Source: Lanius collurio (taxonomy: Eukaryota > Chordata > Aves > Passeriformes > Laniidae). Taken from it: 64,000 nt of DNA. The translations under genes and the position numbers were made by a program. Where the stretch lies: assembly GCA_020086605.1 (NCBI GenBank), contig JACBWW010000018.1:13751647-13815646 (forward strand), written 5' to 3'. Numbering within the stretch: the stretch's first letter is position 1; every line of letters begins with the position of its first letter. The notes under the pieces were generated by a model. It saw only the letters and a list, made by a program, of their open reading frames with translations, searched no databases and was not told where the DNA came from. Below, piece after piece: positions 1 to 18,223 of the stretch.

Positions 1-7295
<7,295 letters not shown>

Positions 7296-10277
7296 TAGCA
7301 ACTCCAGAGTCAGGTTTTCCTGGGTGGGGGTGTTGGGCTTCGAGACTAGAAAGCGAAGGAGAAATATTTGTAACACTTCAGGTAAGTGCTGGGCTGCACT
7401 GTTAGCATTTCCTCTGCTTTCCTTCCAGTCTCAAAGGGGTTTCTTAACTTTGGGGTGCTAAAGGATGAATTTAAAAGCCTGGCAACACAAGAAATTACTG
7501 GTAAAGAAAAGCAGCCAGCAGTTCTAAAGGAATGTGATACAGCAGTGATCATAATGTTGTCTTCTCAGAGGCTTTTGCCAATGTGTTTCAGTTAGTTTCC
7601 AGTCCCATATAGAGCCAGTAGAGACAGGATTTATCTCACCTGATTTTAGACTTTGGCACTCTGTTCATTGTAACAGAAGAGAAATTGGTCCTACCAGCAC
7701 AGCTGTGGATATCATTTATATGTCTACCATGAGATAACTTAAATCTGTTTTTCCGCATATGTAAAGACATCCTAGTTAGTCACTGGGGGGTAGAGTTGTT
7801 GTCCAAAGTTAGATGGGATGCTGTCATGCCATATGTCTTCATCTCAGTGTGAGGCTTCAGTGAAAGTCAAGCTGAAGTTCTGCCCTCCTGCTGATGCCTG
7901 TACACTCTCTGAAGTGTGCTGCAGGCTCCTGCCAGGACATTTTGCTTTTTATGGGCTCACCCCTGATAAGAGGAGAGATAGTGTGATAAGCCTAGTACTT
8001 AACAGGTGCTAACTAGATTGTGGAAACAACACTTTTTATCACTTGCTTCAGAAAAACACTACTTTTTGATCCCCAAACTGGGTATGCCTTTCTGACACCA
8101 TCTTAGTCCTGCCATGTGTTCCCTTCAGGGACACAGCAGCCTGAAGCTGGCCTTGGCTGCACAGCTCTGTGCTCCCTCTCACTAGCCCATGTTGGCTGTG
8201 GGAGAAGGTTTGAACTCATGCTCTCCTAACAGGTACCATTGACAAGTGGTTGAGGCCGCACCTCACTCCACACAAGCAGTAGCTTTTTTAAAAGCTTCCC
8301 AGCTCAGGAGCCAGCAGGTGTGAGTGTGAGGAAAAGGCCATCTGAAGCAAAGCACCAGAGAAATTCAGTGCAGCATTCCCAGAATATCTGTGGCCTTTGA
8401 ACAGGAAATGGAAGTGTTGAAAGAGCAGAGAATGGCCTGGAGCTGCTTGTCCTGTGCTTGTTTTCAGCATCTCCTCTACAGCCAGGAACCGTTTGTTGTT
8501 TGTCTGAGGCATTAGTGGGATTGATGCCCTAAGCCCTCGTGTTTTGCTAAGGAACAGGGCCTGCTTCAGGCACGGGGTTGGTCACCAGCTTCTCTCTTGC
8601 CATGACCGGGAGGAGAGCCTGTTTCAAGAACCTGCTGGGTTTCCACCTCCTTCTGGTATTTGTTCGCTGCCTGGCTGGGGGTTGACACTTATCAGTGGGA
8701 TCCTTTGAATCCAGCCTTCTTTTTTAATCTAGCAGGCACAGTGTCTGCTGAACAGCTCAATAGTTTCCTTCTGCATGCATTAAACCAGGCCATTCCTGCG
8801 GCTCTCCTCATGGAAAGCCTTGCCTTAACAGAGCTGCCGACCCACAGCAGAGATCTTATTGCAGCAAATGCTGCTCTGGCTTTCATTTTGAATACCCCAG
8901 CCCAGCCTGAGAGCTTCCCTTTCCCGCAGTTGCATCCTCCCACACTTGCTTCAGTCACAGCTGTCACATAACCTCCCGAGCGAGTGAGCGCCTTGGAAGT
9001 TGGCAGCCAAATTAAGGGCTCCTCCACTCCTTCCCTCCTCCACATGCTTTGCAGTCAGGCTCTGTGAGCGCTGCTGCATCAAAGAGCTGGCAGTCTCCCA
9101 AGCCAAGGCACGTGTCAGCTTCCCAGAGCATTCAGCTGTCTGGGACTGTGACTCCAGACGGAGGACTCTGTTCCCAAGCCTAAGATTCATTGTAGGTAGC
9201 AGAGACTTGTGGGGAGGGTTGGAGTAAAACCCCTCATCTCCACGTGACTTCTCTGCACCACATCCATCAAAGTCCCCGTGAGCAGAGCTTGCAAGCAGAG
9301 ATGTTTCCGAAAAGGGGCGATTCCTACCCTGTCTTAACAGCTTCTTTCTCTCTATTATGTCTCCAAGGAAATACTCAAAGCACTCTCCTGCTGTATTTGC
9401 ATGTCGGTTCTGCAGAATGCTGTGGCTTGCCCCAGCGTGTGGGCTTTGCTGCTTATTCAGGACGCAGCTTCCATCCTCAGTAACACCCCCAGGTTTCCTG
9501 TTGCTGGGTACCAGCACCAGCATTAGCTCTGCCACATGATGGCTGACCACAGGAATGTGTGCAAGGAGGAATCTTCTCCCCCTGGGAAGGAGAGGTGTCT
9601 CATCCATTGCTAGGAATCACTTCACCTACCACTCAATGACAGTTGTCTCTGAGATGAAACTTCCCAGATGCTTCTGATGTACAGAAAAATTATGCAGCAG
9701 TTTAGTGAAGAGAGTGATCACAGGGAAGGGAGACAGAAAAAAACTGAGTGCTCCCCAAGCTCATTTGATTCCCAATACTTAATCCTGCTTTCTGAATTCA
9801 GAAATCTCTTTGAAATTGAAGATGGATGGCAAACTAATACATAAATAAGAAATATCCTTACAGATAATGTCTAAGAACTCATGGGAGTTCATGTGCATAT
9901 ATACACAGTGGTATCTGTGTATGGATATGTGTTATCTATGGCTTTTAGCAGCTACAGCTTTCTGCTGTGTTAAACACTCAGTGTTTGGCTCTAGTAGATT
10001 GGCAGGATGCTGGAGATATTCTGTACAAAATTCAATAGATACCAACTGGAAAAGTTTTGGGTTTTGGTTGGTAGGAGGTTTTTTTAGTTTAGTATAGGTA
10101 GGATTTGTTTGTTTTTGGAAATAAGATTAAGCTTAATCAATATGAAAGCACAAAAAACTTACTAAGTAATAACAGGAGAGACGTTAAGTTCCTCTCCCAT
10201 CTGTGCACAGGCAAAGCCAAGGCAAACAGCCTGGTAGGCAGCAGTTGATGTACTGTGTGGTGCCAGTTTTGCTTCAA

Positions 10278-10296
10278 AACACACACACGCAACACA
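10278..10296. repeat. (AC)n microsatellite
   Basis: A short, slightly interrupted run of AC dinucleotides in FGF12 intron 4, seen directly in the sequence. Confidence 0.7.
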
Positions 10297-11033
10297 TTTC
10301 TTTTGATATTTTTATTTCTGATCAGTGATTATTTGAGCTAAATGAGCCCTAAAGTGAAGACATTGAGATTGAACTAGACTGCACAAGAAATGAGCTTGAG
10401 TATAATTGTCACTTGGACAGCAAGCAATCTTTTAAAGAAATTTCAGTCTCTCTAAGTGTCTGTAATGATTAGTGCTGGAACAACCCTACCATCCACAGTG
10501 CCTCTTGTTCTTCTAAATATCCAAACCCAGCACAATGTGAGAAGTTTCCAGTCATTTAAGTAGGAATGTTATCAGATGCTTACTGTGGCTGTGCTATGTT
10601 ATTTATATTTCCTCCTCCTTGAAGAGAAAACTTCCAGACCACTCTGCTGAAGAGTTATATTTCCTCTCTCTGCTGGCCCAAGGCAGAAAACATTTGGGGT
10701 GGCAAATCTGGCCCCAGAAGCAGAAAACTCTTCCTCTATCTAAGTCAGCAGAGCAGCCCCTAACTCTGAATTTATGGCACTTCAGCCCTCATGATGTGAA
10801 CACATCTCAGATACAAAGGTGACCTGTTAATGGCTAGTCTGGATCCATTTATTACTACTGATGAGTATCCAAGCGGCCAGATATTTCCCAGTGTCATTCC
10901 TCAGGAAAATAGCATCCAAGTTGTGTTAAGGCAGAGTCCTCAGATGTTGTAAAGAAGTACAAGACACTGTTGACTAGGAAAATGCAGTAGGTCTTGTGAA
11001 AATGCTTCAGAGGTATCATCTTAATACATAGAG

Positions 11034-11400
11034 CATAGAATCTCTAGGCTTGTGTTGGAAGGGACCTTAAACAACATTTAGTCCCAGCCCTCTGCCATGG
11101 AGAGGGATGCCACCCTCCCCAGATCAGGCTATTCAAGACCCCATCCAGCCTTACTTTGGACACTTCCACGGATGGGGCATCCACAGCTTCTCTGGGCAAC
11201 CTGTGCTGTGCCTCACTGCCCTCGCAGCAAAGAATTTTTCCCTAATGTCCAATCTAAATCTCTCCTCTTTTAGTTTAAAAACATCCTCCCTTATCTTATT
11301 ACTACCTGCCCAAGTAAAGTGTCATTTTCTCAACATCCTAAAAAGTATTCTTAATAAGTCAAACCTCAAAATCTCCACACTCTTTCAATCTTTGCTAATG
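11034..11400 (-). mobile_element. CR1 LINE 3'-end fragment
   Basis: On the + strand this begins with CATAGAATC and continues GTTGGAAGGGACCTT, CCATGGAGAGGGATGCCACC, ACTTTGGACACTTCC and TCTCTGGGCAACCTGTG. That is the reverse complement of the well-known 3' part of avian CR1 non-LTR retrotransposons, so the element lies on the - strand. It is 5'-truncated and diverged, as most CR1 copies are. The far edge is blurred: similarity is clear to about 11320 (CTACCTGCCCAAGTAAAGTG) and fades by about 11400-11500. It is inside FGF12 intron 4, antisense to the gene. Confidence 0.88.
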
Positions 11401-12689
11401 CAGTTCCTCTCTTGGGTCTATCTTCCGAGGGGCAGGCTTTGGTATGTTTTCTATCCCACACTAACTCACGTGTTCATCTATCACATTCTTGATCATATTA
11501 TTAGGTGGCAAACATGATGTATTTCAACCATGATTTTGCTTGGCTTTTTGCCATGCTATGCTGCCTTTCTTATCTGAACAAAGTGTGAGTCCACCTGGCA
11601 GCATCCTTCACATTTTACCACCAGACAGGCACAAGCTCAGATGCCTCTGAAATGCATCAGCTGGGATTTAGAACACAGTAATTAGAGGCAGAATACGAGG
11701 GTGCCTAATCACTCTCTGCCCCTGAGTGCTGCTGCTCAGGCAATTAATTCTCTGCACCGAAGCATTGGCAAATGCAGCCACTCGAGCAGATACCGACACC
11801 CAGAGCTGTGGCATCTGTAAAGGGAAGGAGCCCTTCTCTGGGCTGCTGCCAGAGGATGTGCTCCCAGCCCTCCCCAGACCCAGCCAGGCACTATTTGCAC
11901 ATGGTGATCCTGCAGGGCTGCCCACTTGCTGAATGGCAGCTTAGAAAAATTTTGGTTCCTCCTAACTCGCGAGGGTCTGGGGCAAGGAAAGATGCAGAGT
12001 GAAGATGGGTGGGTGGGAAATATTTAAGGTGCTTAATATGCTTTTTGCATATTCTACAGAAAGGAAATGGAGTTTGTTGCATCCCCTGAACCTCCTCAAC
12101 TTGCAGTGATGTTGAGTGAGAAATTCTAGGGTCAGGACACAAAATGATGCTTCCCAAACTCAGGCAGTCCCTGATGCCCAGGGTGATTTCAGTGTCATCA
12201 TGTGGGTGGTGTGCCAGTGCCATGTCTGGGAAGCAGAAATGAGAGTGGGATCCTGTGCCAGCATGTAGGCAAGAGTTTGAGCTGTTTCTGGGTGACAGGC
12301 AGCCCCTTCCTCACCTTTGCCTTCAGGAAGAATGGTCCCTGCCACCCCCTTCCTCCTCACTTGTACCCTCAGTCTCCTTCCTAATTGGTGAGTTTGTTCT
12401 TTGTGCAAATTTTTCCCTTGTGCCTGTGAGTGGCAGGCACTGTGGGTTAGCAGGGGAGCAGGGAATTGAAAGCTGCAAGAGCCAGTCATAGGCACAGTTC
12501 CACTGCATTCACCCCCTTCCATTAATGCCTGCAGCTCTTCAGCAGATCAGGCTAACAGCACTTTCCAATTAAAGCATGAATATGGATGTGTTGATTGGAA
12601 TCTGGGGCATAGGAGCTGATTATCTGATTGAAACTCCAAGGCATTAGCTTGGTTTCCAGACATTAAGGGCTGTATTTGGCTTGGTGTGT

Positions 12690-12706
12690 GGGTGTGGGTG
12701 GGTGGG
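12690..12706 (+). other. Canonical G-quadruplex motif in FGF12 intron 4
   Basis: Four GGG runs are separated by loops of 3, 1 and 1 bases, on the coding strand. Short loops of this kind favour stable parallel quadruplexes in DNA and in the pre-mRNA. Whether it folds or matters is inference. Confidence 0.6.
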
Positions 12707-12871
12707 AGAAGGAAGGCAAAGCAGGGAGGGAACTCTTGTTCTAGCTGAATCGCTCATCCTTCCAAAGCTCCTTGTGCTGTGTGCTCCAGCAGACCTCCCG
12801 GGCGTCTGGGCATGCCGACTGTCACACTGCTGCTGCTTTACCTCGGTGCAGGTGACAGGGAAGTGTGTCTG

Positions 12872-12894
12872 CACACACACACATACACACACAG
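12872..12894. repeat. (CA)n microsatellite
   Basis: An interrupted CA-dinucleotide run in FGF12 intron 4, with one CATA interruption. Seen directly. Confidence 0.8.
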
Positions 12895-15078
12895 GGATCC
12901 CAAAGAGACCTGCCAGTGAGTGCTGCAAGTCCTGGACCCCAAAGATGTACTTTGAAAGCCGGGAAGATCTGGGCACTCACAACAGTTCCTTTGCAAACAC
13001 CCCCTCCCCAGTCCATGACTAACATCTCCCCACGTGAGTCACGCTCAGGCTTCCTCAGTACAAAGAGGAACAAGCTGCAGTCCAAGAGCCTGCGTTGCAC
13101 AATGCATTGGGCTGTCCTTGAAGCCCTGTGCCTGTGCAGGTGTACACACCTGTGTGTCACAGTGCAGGGGGTTTACAGGCCCTGCTGAGCCATGGCCGCA
13201 GCTCAGCACTCATGCACAGGCCTCTTGAGCGGGAGAATATCCAGGCATATCTTGTGCATGATGACATGTAAGTATTGCGTACACTGATCCTGTAGGTGTA
13301 TCTAAATACTGAAAATATGCTTGTCCTATACTGCTACAGATTTTCTGGCATGGGCTGTTGGCACAGCCTCTCTGGTACAGAGGCTTTGACAGCTCTGTCT
13401 GAAAAGCTCAATGTGAGCAGTCTCCAGCCATGCCCCACATCAGTATTTCTATCATGCACTAGACTGGAAGATAAGCTTATAATTCCTGCCCTATTTGTTA
13501 GCCAGGTACAGGGTTTCCTTCATTTGTAGCTGCAAATGTTGTTTACTACTGTAGCTTGGTTTATATTCATTCCTCTGTGGGCCTTGTTAGCAGCTGAAGG
13601 TTTTTGCCCAGAGGCCATGTTGAGAGGCAGGGAGTTGAGGAAAGGCAGCGTACCTTGGTGCTGCTGCAGCATGCATGCATTCACCTGTGTTCAGCCTCTG
13701 TGGTCAAGTGTCTGGCCCAGCCTGATGGGTTTTGGGGGATGGGGGTGGGTGAGATGAGCTTGTTACGTTCAGCTGTCTGGGGGAAGAATTCATGGAGGTC
13801 CCTCCAGCTCCAGCCTGGGACCAGAGACGTCAGGATGAAGGCAATAGTGTGCTTGAGACAAAACTTGGTGTATGGAATGTCAGGGGGAATGTCAGGGGCA
13901 CTGGGACAACTCCGGCAAAAATGCGTAATTCTGCTAGGCAAACATCACATCCGAAAATAAGGTGAGTCACAGAAGTGGTGCACACCCTCAGTGCTATCCA
14001 AAGACTCTGCAGCTCAGGATAGGAAATCACAAGAGGACATGTTTGCCTCAATTGTTAACTGTTTCATACTTTCCTTAGGATTTTTTTGGGGTACTTTGCC
14101 ATGACAGGCACATTCACCATTACCATGTTGTTGAGCGACACTCTCTAAGGTGTGAGGGGCACTCAGGACTGAAAGGGTTGTAAGGGCCCTTTTCCATCTC
14201 TTGCTACCATGCTACACATTGTTCTCGCAGCATACAGACAGCATCTGTTGTATGGGCATGATGGGCAGTCCTGGCAGTGCTCATCCTGGCCCAGACCATG
14301 GGACAACTCCTTCATTTTCTCTTTTTTTCTAATTTTCATGAAAAAAATGGCTCCAGTAGTGGTAACATTTTGCAGAGCAATACCTCCTTTGAGCCTTGCT
14401 GAGAGGCTCTGTGTGTGTGTGTTTAAACTGCATTAAAAGCCTTGCATGAAAAATACTCTATGGGAAAAGTAATGTTTTTTCGCTGCTCATATATTCAATT
14501 CAATATCCCTCCTATTAATACACAGTTGACTGCACTTCATCTCTGTCCTGTATTGTTGCACAGTGCTATAACTGTTCATCTAGTCAGGAGTAAAAGGGCA
14601 GAGCAATAATGTCATTTTCAGTCTGCCTCTAATTGCTGGAATTTATTTGCAAGTCAGGGGAGATTATAGATACAAGTGCTTACATTGCCTTTTCATACAT
14701 GGGGTATTTTTTTCATTTCTTCAGATAATTTTTGAAGTTTTGTTCTTGTTGATTACCCAGGACCAAACCCTGATAGTCTCTGTCCTGTGTTGGAGCTCTG
14801 TGTCATTGTTTGTGATGTGACAACTTTACAAAATAAAGCAGTGTACAGTCATTTCTTCATTTCCTAATTTTTGCAAACATCTGGATATGACATTTGCAGT
14901 CTGGACCTACCTTATGTTCTCAACTCCATTGTGCCTGCCTTTGAGATACTTCACTCTTTAAATCACAATTACACCCTGCCACATTTGCAGTAAGCTGATC
15001 AGAGATGCTCCCCTTGGTGTGAGCAGCCCATGCCCCTGCTCTGGCACACTCACATGGCACGAGCACAGCCATGAGAAC

Positions 15079-15102
15079 TTACAGAATCACAGAATTCTGT
15101 AG
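15079..15102 (-). mobile_element. Possible CR1 terminal scrap
   Basis: The motif ACAGAATCACAGAATTCTG resembles the CR1 3'-terminal microsatellite read on the opposite strand. The adjoining sequence does not continue with the usual CR1 body, so this could be coincidence. Confidence 0.25.
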
Positions 15103-15841
15103 TCCCCATGGACTTAGTCCCCATGATGAGTTGGATAAATGCTCTGTCCTGCCCAGGACATGGGGATGAGCCATGCCTTGGGCAGACATTACCTTCTCTG
15201 GCTGTCTGCACTCCAGCAAGTACATTTTTATAGGACATGCAGTGCATAGCCAGGGTCTGGAGAGAAGGTGCCCTCCAGCCACCCTCTTCTCAGGTGCTGC
15301 CAGACAACCACACAAAGCTGAGACAGCTCCTGACTTGCTGTCACTGAACTCATCCCCTGTGTCTGCTCACAGCCATGACCTTGGCTGGCTGCTTGCTTTA
15401 CAGAAGAATAAATAGGAAATGCCAAGAGCAGACTGATGAAGCCAAATGGGCTTGAGTCACCACTTCAGATCCACAGCTCAAAACCCAGAAGGCTTGCATG
15501 GCTCAGATGCAGGTGTAGTTTCGATTCAGGTCTCAAGGGCTTTTGTTGCAGGTCAGGGGCTGGGAAGCAGGTCACTCTTGGACCTGTTGTTAGATAATAA
15601 TCAGCATCTCAAGGCAATACATGGTTCTGTGAGCTAAAATGTTTATTTTATATATATGAATATAACATGAAAAAACTGTTAAGCGCATAAAACCTAGAAA
15701 GATTTATCTGTGAGCAGTCAATCCCCTGTTTCTCTCTCTGCCTTTGAAAGAATCCGGAGACAGAAGCAAATGGCAGCAAGGGCAGGTAAACAGATCCTGC
15801 TCGGTAACAGGAGCTGCTGCTGGGTCATAGGGTTTTTTTAA

Positions 15842-15862
15842 GTGTGTGTATGTGTGTGTGTT
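15842..15862. repeat. (TG)n microsatellite near the exon 5 acceptor
   Basis: A TG run with one TA interruption, about 105 bp upstream of the FGF12 exon 5 acceptor, in the sense orientation. UG-rich intronic tracts can bind CELF or TDP-43 proteins. No such effect is shown here. Confidence 0.75.
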
Positions 15863-15945
15863 TGCAATGGGGCTGGAATTCAGCATCATATACAAAGAAA
15901 ATAATTTGTTACGGTCATGACTGTCTGCAACTTCAGGGCTCTTAA

Positions 15946-16086
<141 letters not shown>

Positions 16087-16094
16087 CTGACAAA

Positions 16095-16146
16095 TACCCT
16101 CCCTTCTTCCAACTCCTCCCCTCCCACCCACCTACCCACCCCACCT
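16095..16146 (+). other. C-rich tract at start of FGF12 3' UTR
   Basis: A pyrimidine-rich stretch with repeated CCC runs (CCCACCCACC-type) begins about 10 bases after the stop codon. In RNA such tracts are typical sites for poly(C)-binding and PTB proteins. The opposite DNA strand has G-quadruplex potential. The composition is seen; the function is inferred. Confidence 0.55.
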
Positions 16147-16293
16147 GGCGAAACCACAGTGAGACGATGACAACTGAGCAAGGCAGGACCTACCGGTAGT
16201 GGCTTGGAGTGTGAACTCCAGAATCTTTCTTTGTGTAGGACGAGAAAATCGAAACCCAGATCCTGCCTGTTGCAACGTTTTAAAAAACAAAAC

Positions 16294-16318
16294 CAACAAC
16301 AACAACAACAAAAAAAAA
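16294..16318 (+). repeat. (AAC)n microsatellite ending in an A run
   Basis: About six AAC/CAA units followed by a short poly(A) run in the FGF12 3' UTR. Confidence 0.85.
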
Positions 16319-16412
16319 GTGAAGAAAAAATGTTTTAAATCAGGACTCCATTAACATTTTCAAAAGCAAACTGTTTGCTCTGTGATCAAAGGGGGAAAAA
16401 TATCATCTCTGC

Positions 16413-16460
16413 ATAATAATAATAATAACAACTAATAAATATAATAACAATAATAATAAA
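16413..16460 (+). repeat. (AAT)n microsatellite
   Basis: An interrupted ATA/AAT trinucleotide tract in the FGF12 3' UTR. The final units form an AATAAA hexamer at 16455-16460. Confidence 0.85.
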
Positions 16461-16481
16461 GATGTTACCTTTAAAAATAAA
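16455..16481 (+). promoter_or_regulatory. Proximal poly(A) signal pair, FGF12
   Basis: There are two AATAAA hexamers, at 16455-16460 and 16476-16481, about 370-390 bases after the stop codon. The first sits inside the AAT microsatellite and may be fortuitous. The second is followed within 40 bases by T/TG-containing sequence. These are candidates for a short 3' UTR form. Confidence 0.4.
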
Positions 16482-17410
16482 ACAAAGCTTTTGGAAAATT
16501 GAACTTAGCATATGATGTGCAACAAACATGTGGGAATTGCATCCTGGGACATTGCTTTCTGTCTTATCCTTTCACCTCATGGTCACACCACTGTTTTTAA
16601 CATCCTTGCTTCCCTGGGGATGGATGGGATTTTTTCACAAAGCAGGAAAGGTAGGGATGCATTATGACTGTGTTTGCTCTGTTATCAGTAAAATATGGCC
16701 TGCCCGAATTAGGAGCCTGACAGTTATGGGCAATGAAGTAGCTACTATGTATTCAGCCTTTTCCATCTACATTCAAACCCTGTGTAGTTATTTGTTGCTA
16801 ATGTCACTCCATGAGTATGTTTGACCCAAGTCTGGCATTTTTTGCCTTTTTATCATAATTATTTATATTTATAGGCTTGTTTTACTGTATTAGTTGCCAG
16901 GGGAATTTCAGAAATGGGTTTTCAGGTCTCATAGGATGAAGTGATCGTATTTATTAGGGTAAAGCTAGGAGATAAAGGGCAGAAGGGATAGCTGCTTGCT
17001 TTAAAATATGAAACAGACCAAGAAATGCTACTGAAATCCTTGCTGTCAGACAGAAATGGTGAAGCATGTGCTGTGTGAGAGGGTAACAGGATTTCAGCAA
17101 TGGAATGAGGGATGTAGGGAGGGAGTAGATGGGATGTTCCTAGGAGGGAGCAGGTGTAGGGGAGCATGGGTGGTTGTGCCTGTCTGGCTCTGCCAGGGTG
17201 AGGACATTTCCTTCTAGCAGCTGGGGTCTCCCTAAATGTTTTGGCTCCATGCTTACCACACATGTTCAAAGCAGAGGCTGCAAACCCCTCCAATCCCCAG
17301 CCTCACCACGGTGGTGGCCTGGGGCCCCTGAGGCTGCAGCAGCCTGGGTATGGATGTGGACATGAGTCTTGCCAGTGCCAGGGCTGCAGACACCGGAGAA
17401 GCACTTCAGA

Positions 17411-17416
17411 AATAAA
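17411..17416 (+). promoter_or_regulatory. Candidate distal poly(A) signal
   Basis: AATAAA hexamer about 1.3 kb after the FGF12 stop. There is no independent evidence of use. Confidence 0.3.
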
Positions 17417-18217
17417 GAATTCGCAAATGGGGAAAGGCCAGGGCTGAGCTCACTTGCAGTAACAAGGGCTTTGGTGGGGCCTGCCAAGACCCTCCCTGTC
17501 TGGGCTTTCTGTCCTTGTGGGTCAGGGGTCAGCAGTGAACCCTCGCTGCTGGGTGGGGCTGAAGCAGGGCAGTGTGGGCTGCTGCCCCGTTTTCTGATCA
17601 GGCACATTAACTCCTTGGCTTTTGGCTGCCAGAGCCTGCAGGCATGAGCAGCAGCAGCAGTGATGCAGCTGCTGTAACAAGAGCAGGCACTGCCCTGGCG
17701 GAGGGACCTGGGAAGCCTTTGCTGCTCAGGCCATGGGCACAGGTCCTTCAAGGGGTGAAAAAAAAGATGAAAAAGCAATCACCCAAGGGCCTGGAGAGGG
17801 GGCAGAACAGCTCTTTACACATGCCTAGTGGTTACAGACTGAGTGGGCATGTGCATCACTCTTAACAGGCACATATGAAATCCCAAATACCACCTTAATT
17901 GTGGAGGCTCCTGTGCCATCCTGGCCAATGCCTCAGCTGGCCGGCAGCCACACAGGCAGAGCTGCTGTGGCTGTGGGAGAGGGCAGTGCCAGGGCTGTGC
18001 CAGGGCTGGCCATGATGCTCCTGCAAAGCCACTCTGCCCCAGGTGCCTCCCTCCCCACACGGGGCGGTGCCCAGGCGCATCAGGGCTCGGTGAGCGGCTC
18101 CATACAGGAAGCAAAAGAGGCAGCCAAATCTCAAGGTTATGGAGGACTCCCAGGATCAGCATGAAGGAATGAATTTCAAGCATGTCCTTCTGTGTTTTGG
18201 AAAAGTTGAAACCTTGA

Positions 18218-18223
18218 AATAAA
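18218..18223 (+). promoter_or_regulatory. Candidate distal poly(A) signal
   Basis: AATAAA hexamer about 2.1 kb after the FGF12 stop, followed by T-containing sequence (CTCTTGCTATGG). Possible long 3' UTR end, unverified. Confidence 0.3.

Larger units (their letters stand above)
16087..18223 (+). other. FGF12: FGF12 3' UTR (end point uncertain)
   Basis: Non-coding sequence follows the FGF12 stop without an obvious break. It begins with a C-rich tract (about 16095-16146), then A-rich and AAT-rich simple repeats (about 16275-16490) containing two AATAAA hexamers. Further AATAAA hexamers lie at 17411-17416 and 18218-18223. FHF transcripts often have long 3' UTRs, so several ends are possible. 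I cannot tell from sequence alone which is used. The stretch at 17160-18130 is more GC-rich and carries several chance open frames. Confidence 0.6.

Noticed and set aside
8951..9607. A 218-codon open frame on the - strand inside FGF12 intron 4
   Set aside because: It is the longest open frame in the window, but it has no recognisable domain, no promoter and no splice context, and its composition is mixed. A frame this long can occur by chance in 128 kb of two-strand sequence.
14827..14837. AATAAA-type hexamer in intron 4 as an intronic polyadenylation site
   Set aside because: A single hexamer in AT-rich sequence is expected by chance. There is no supporting terminal exon.
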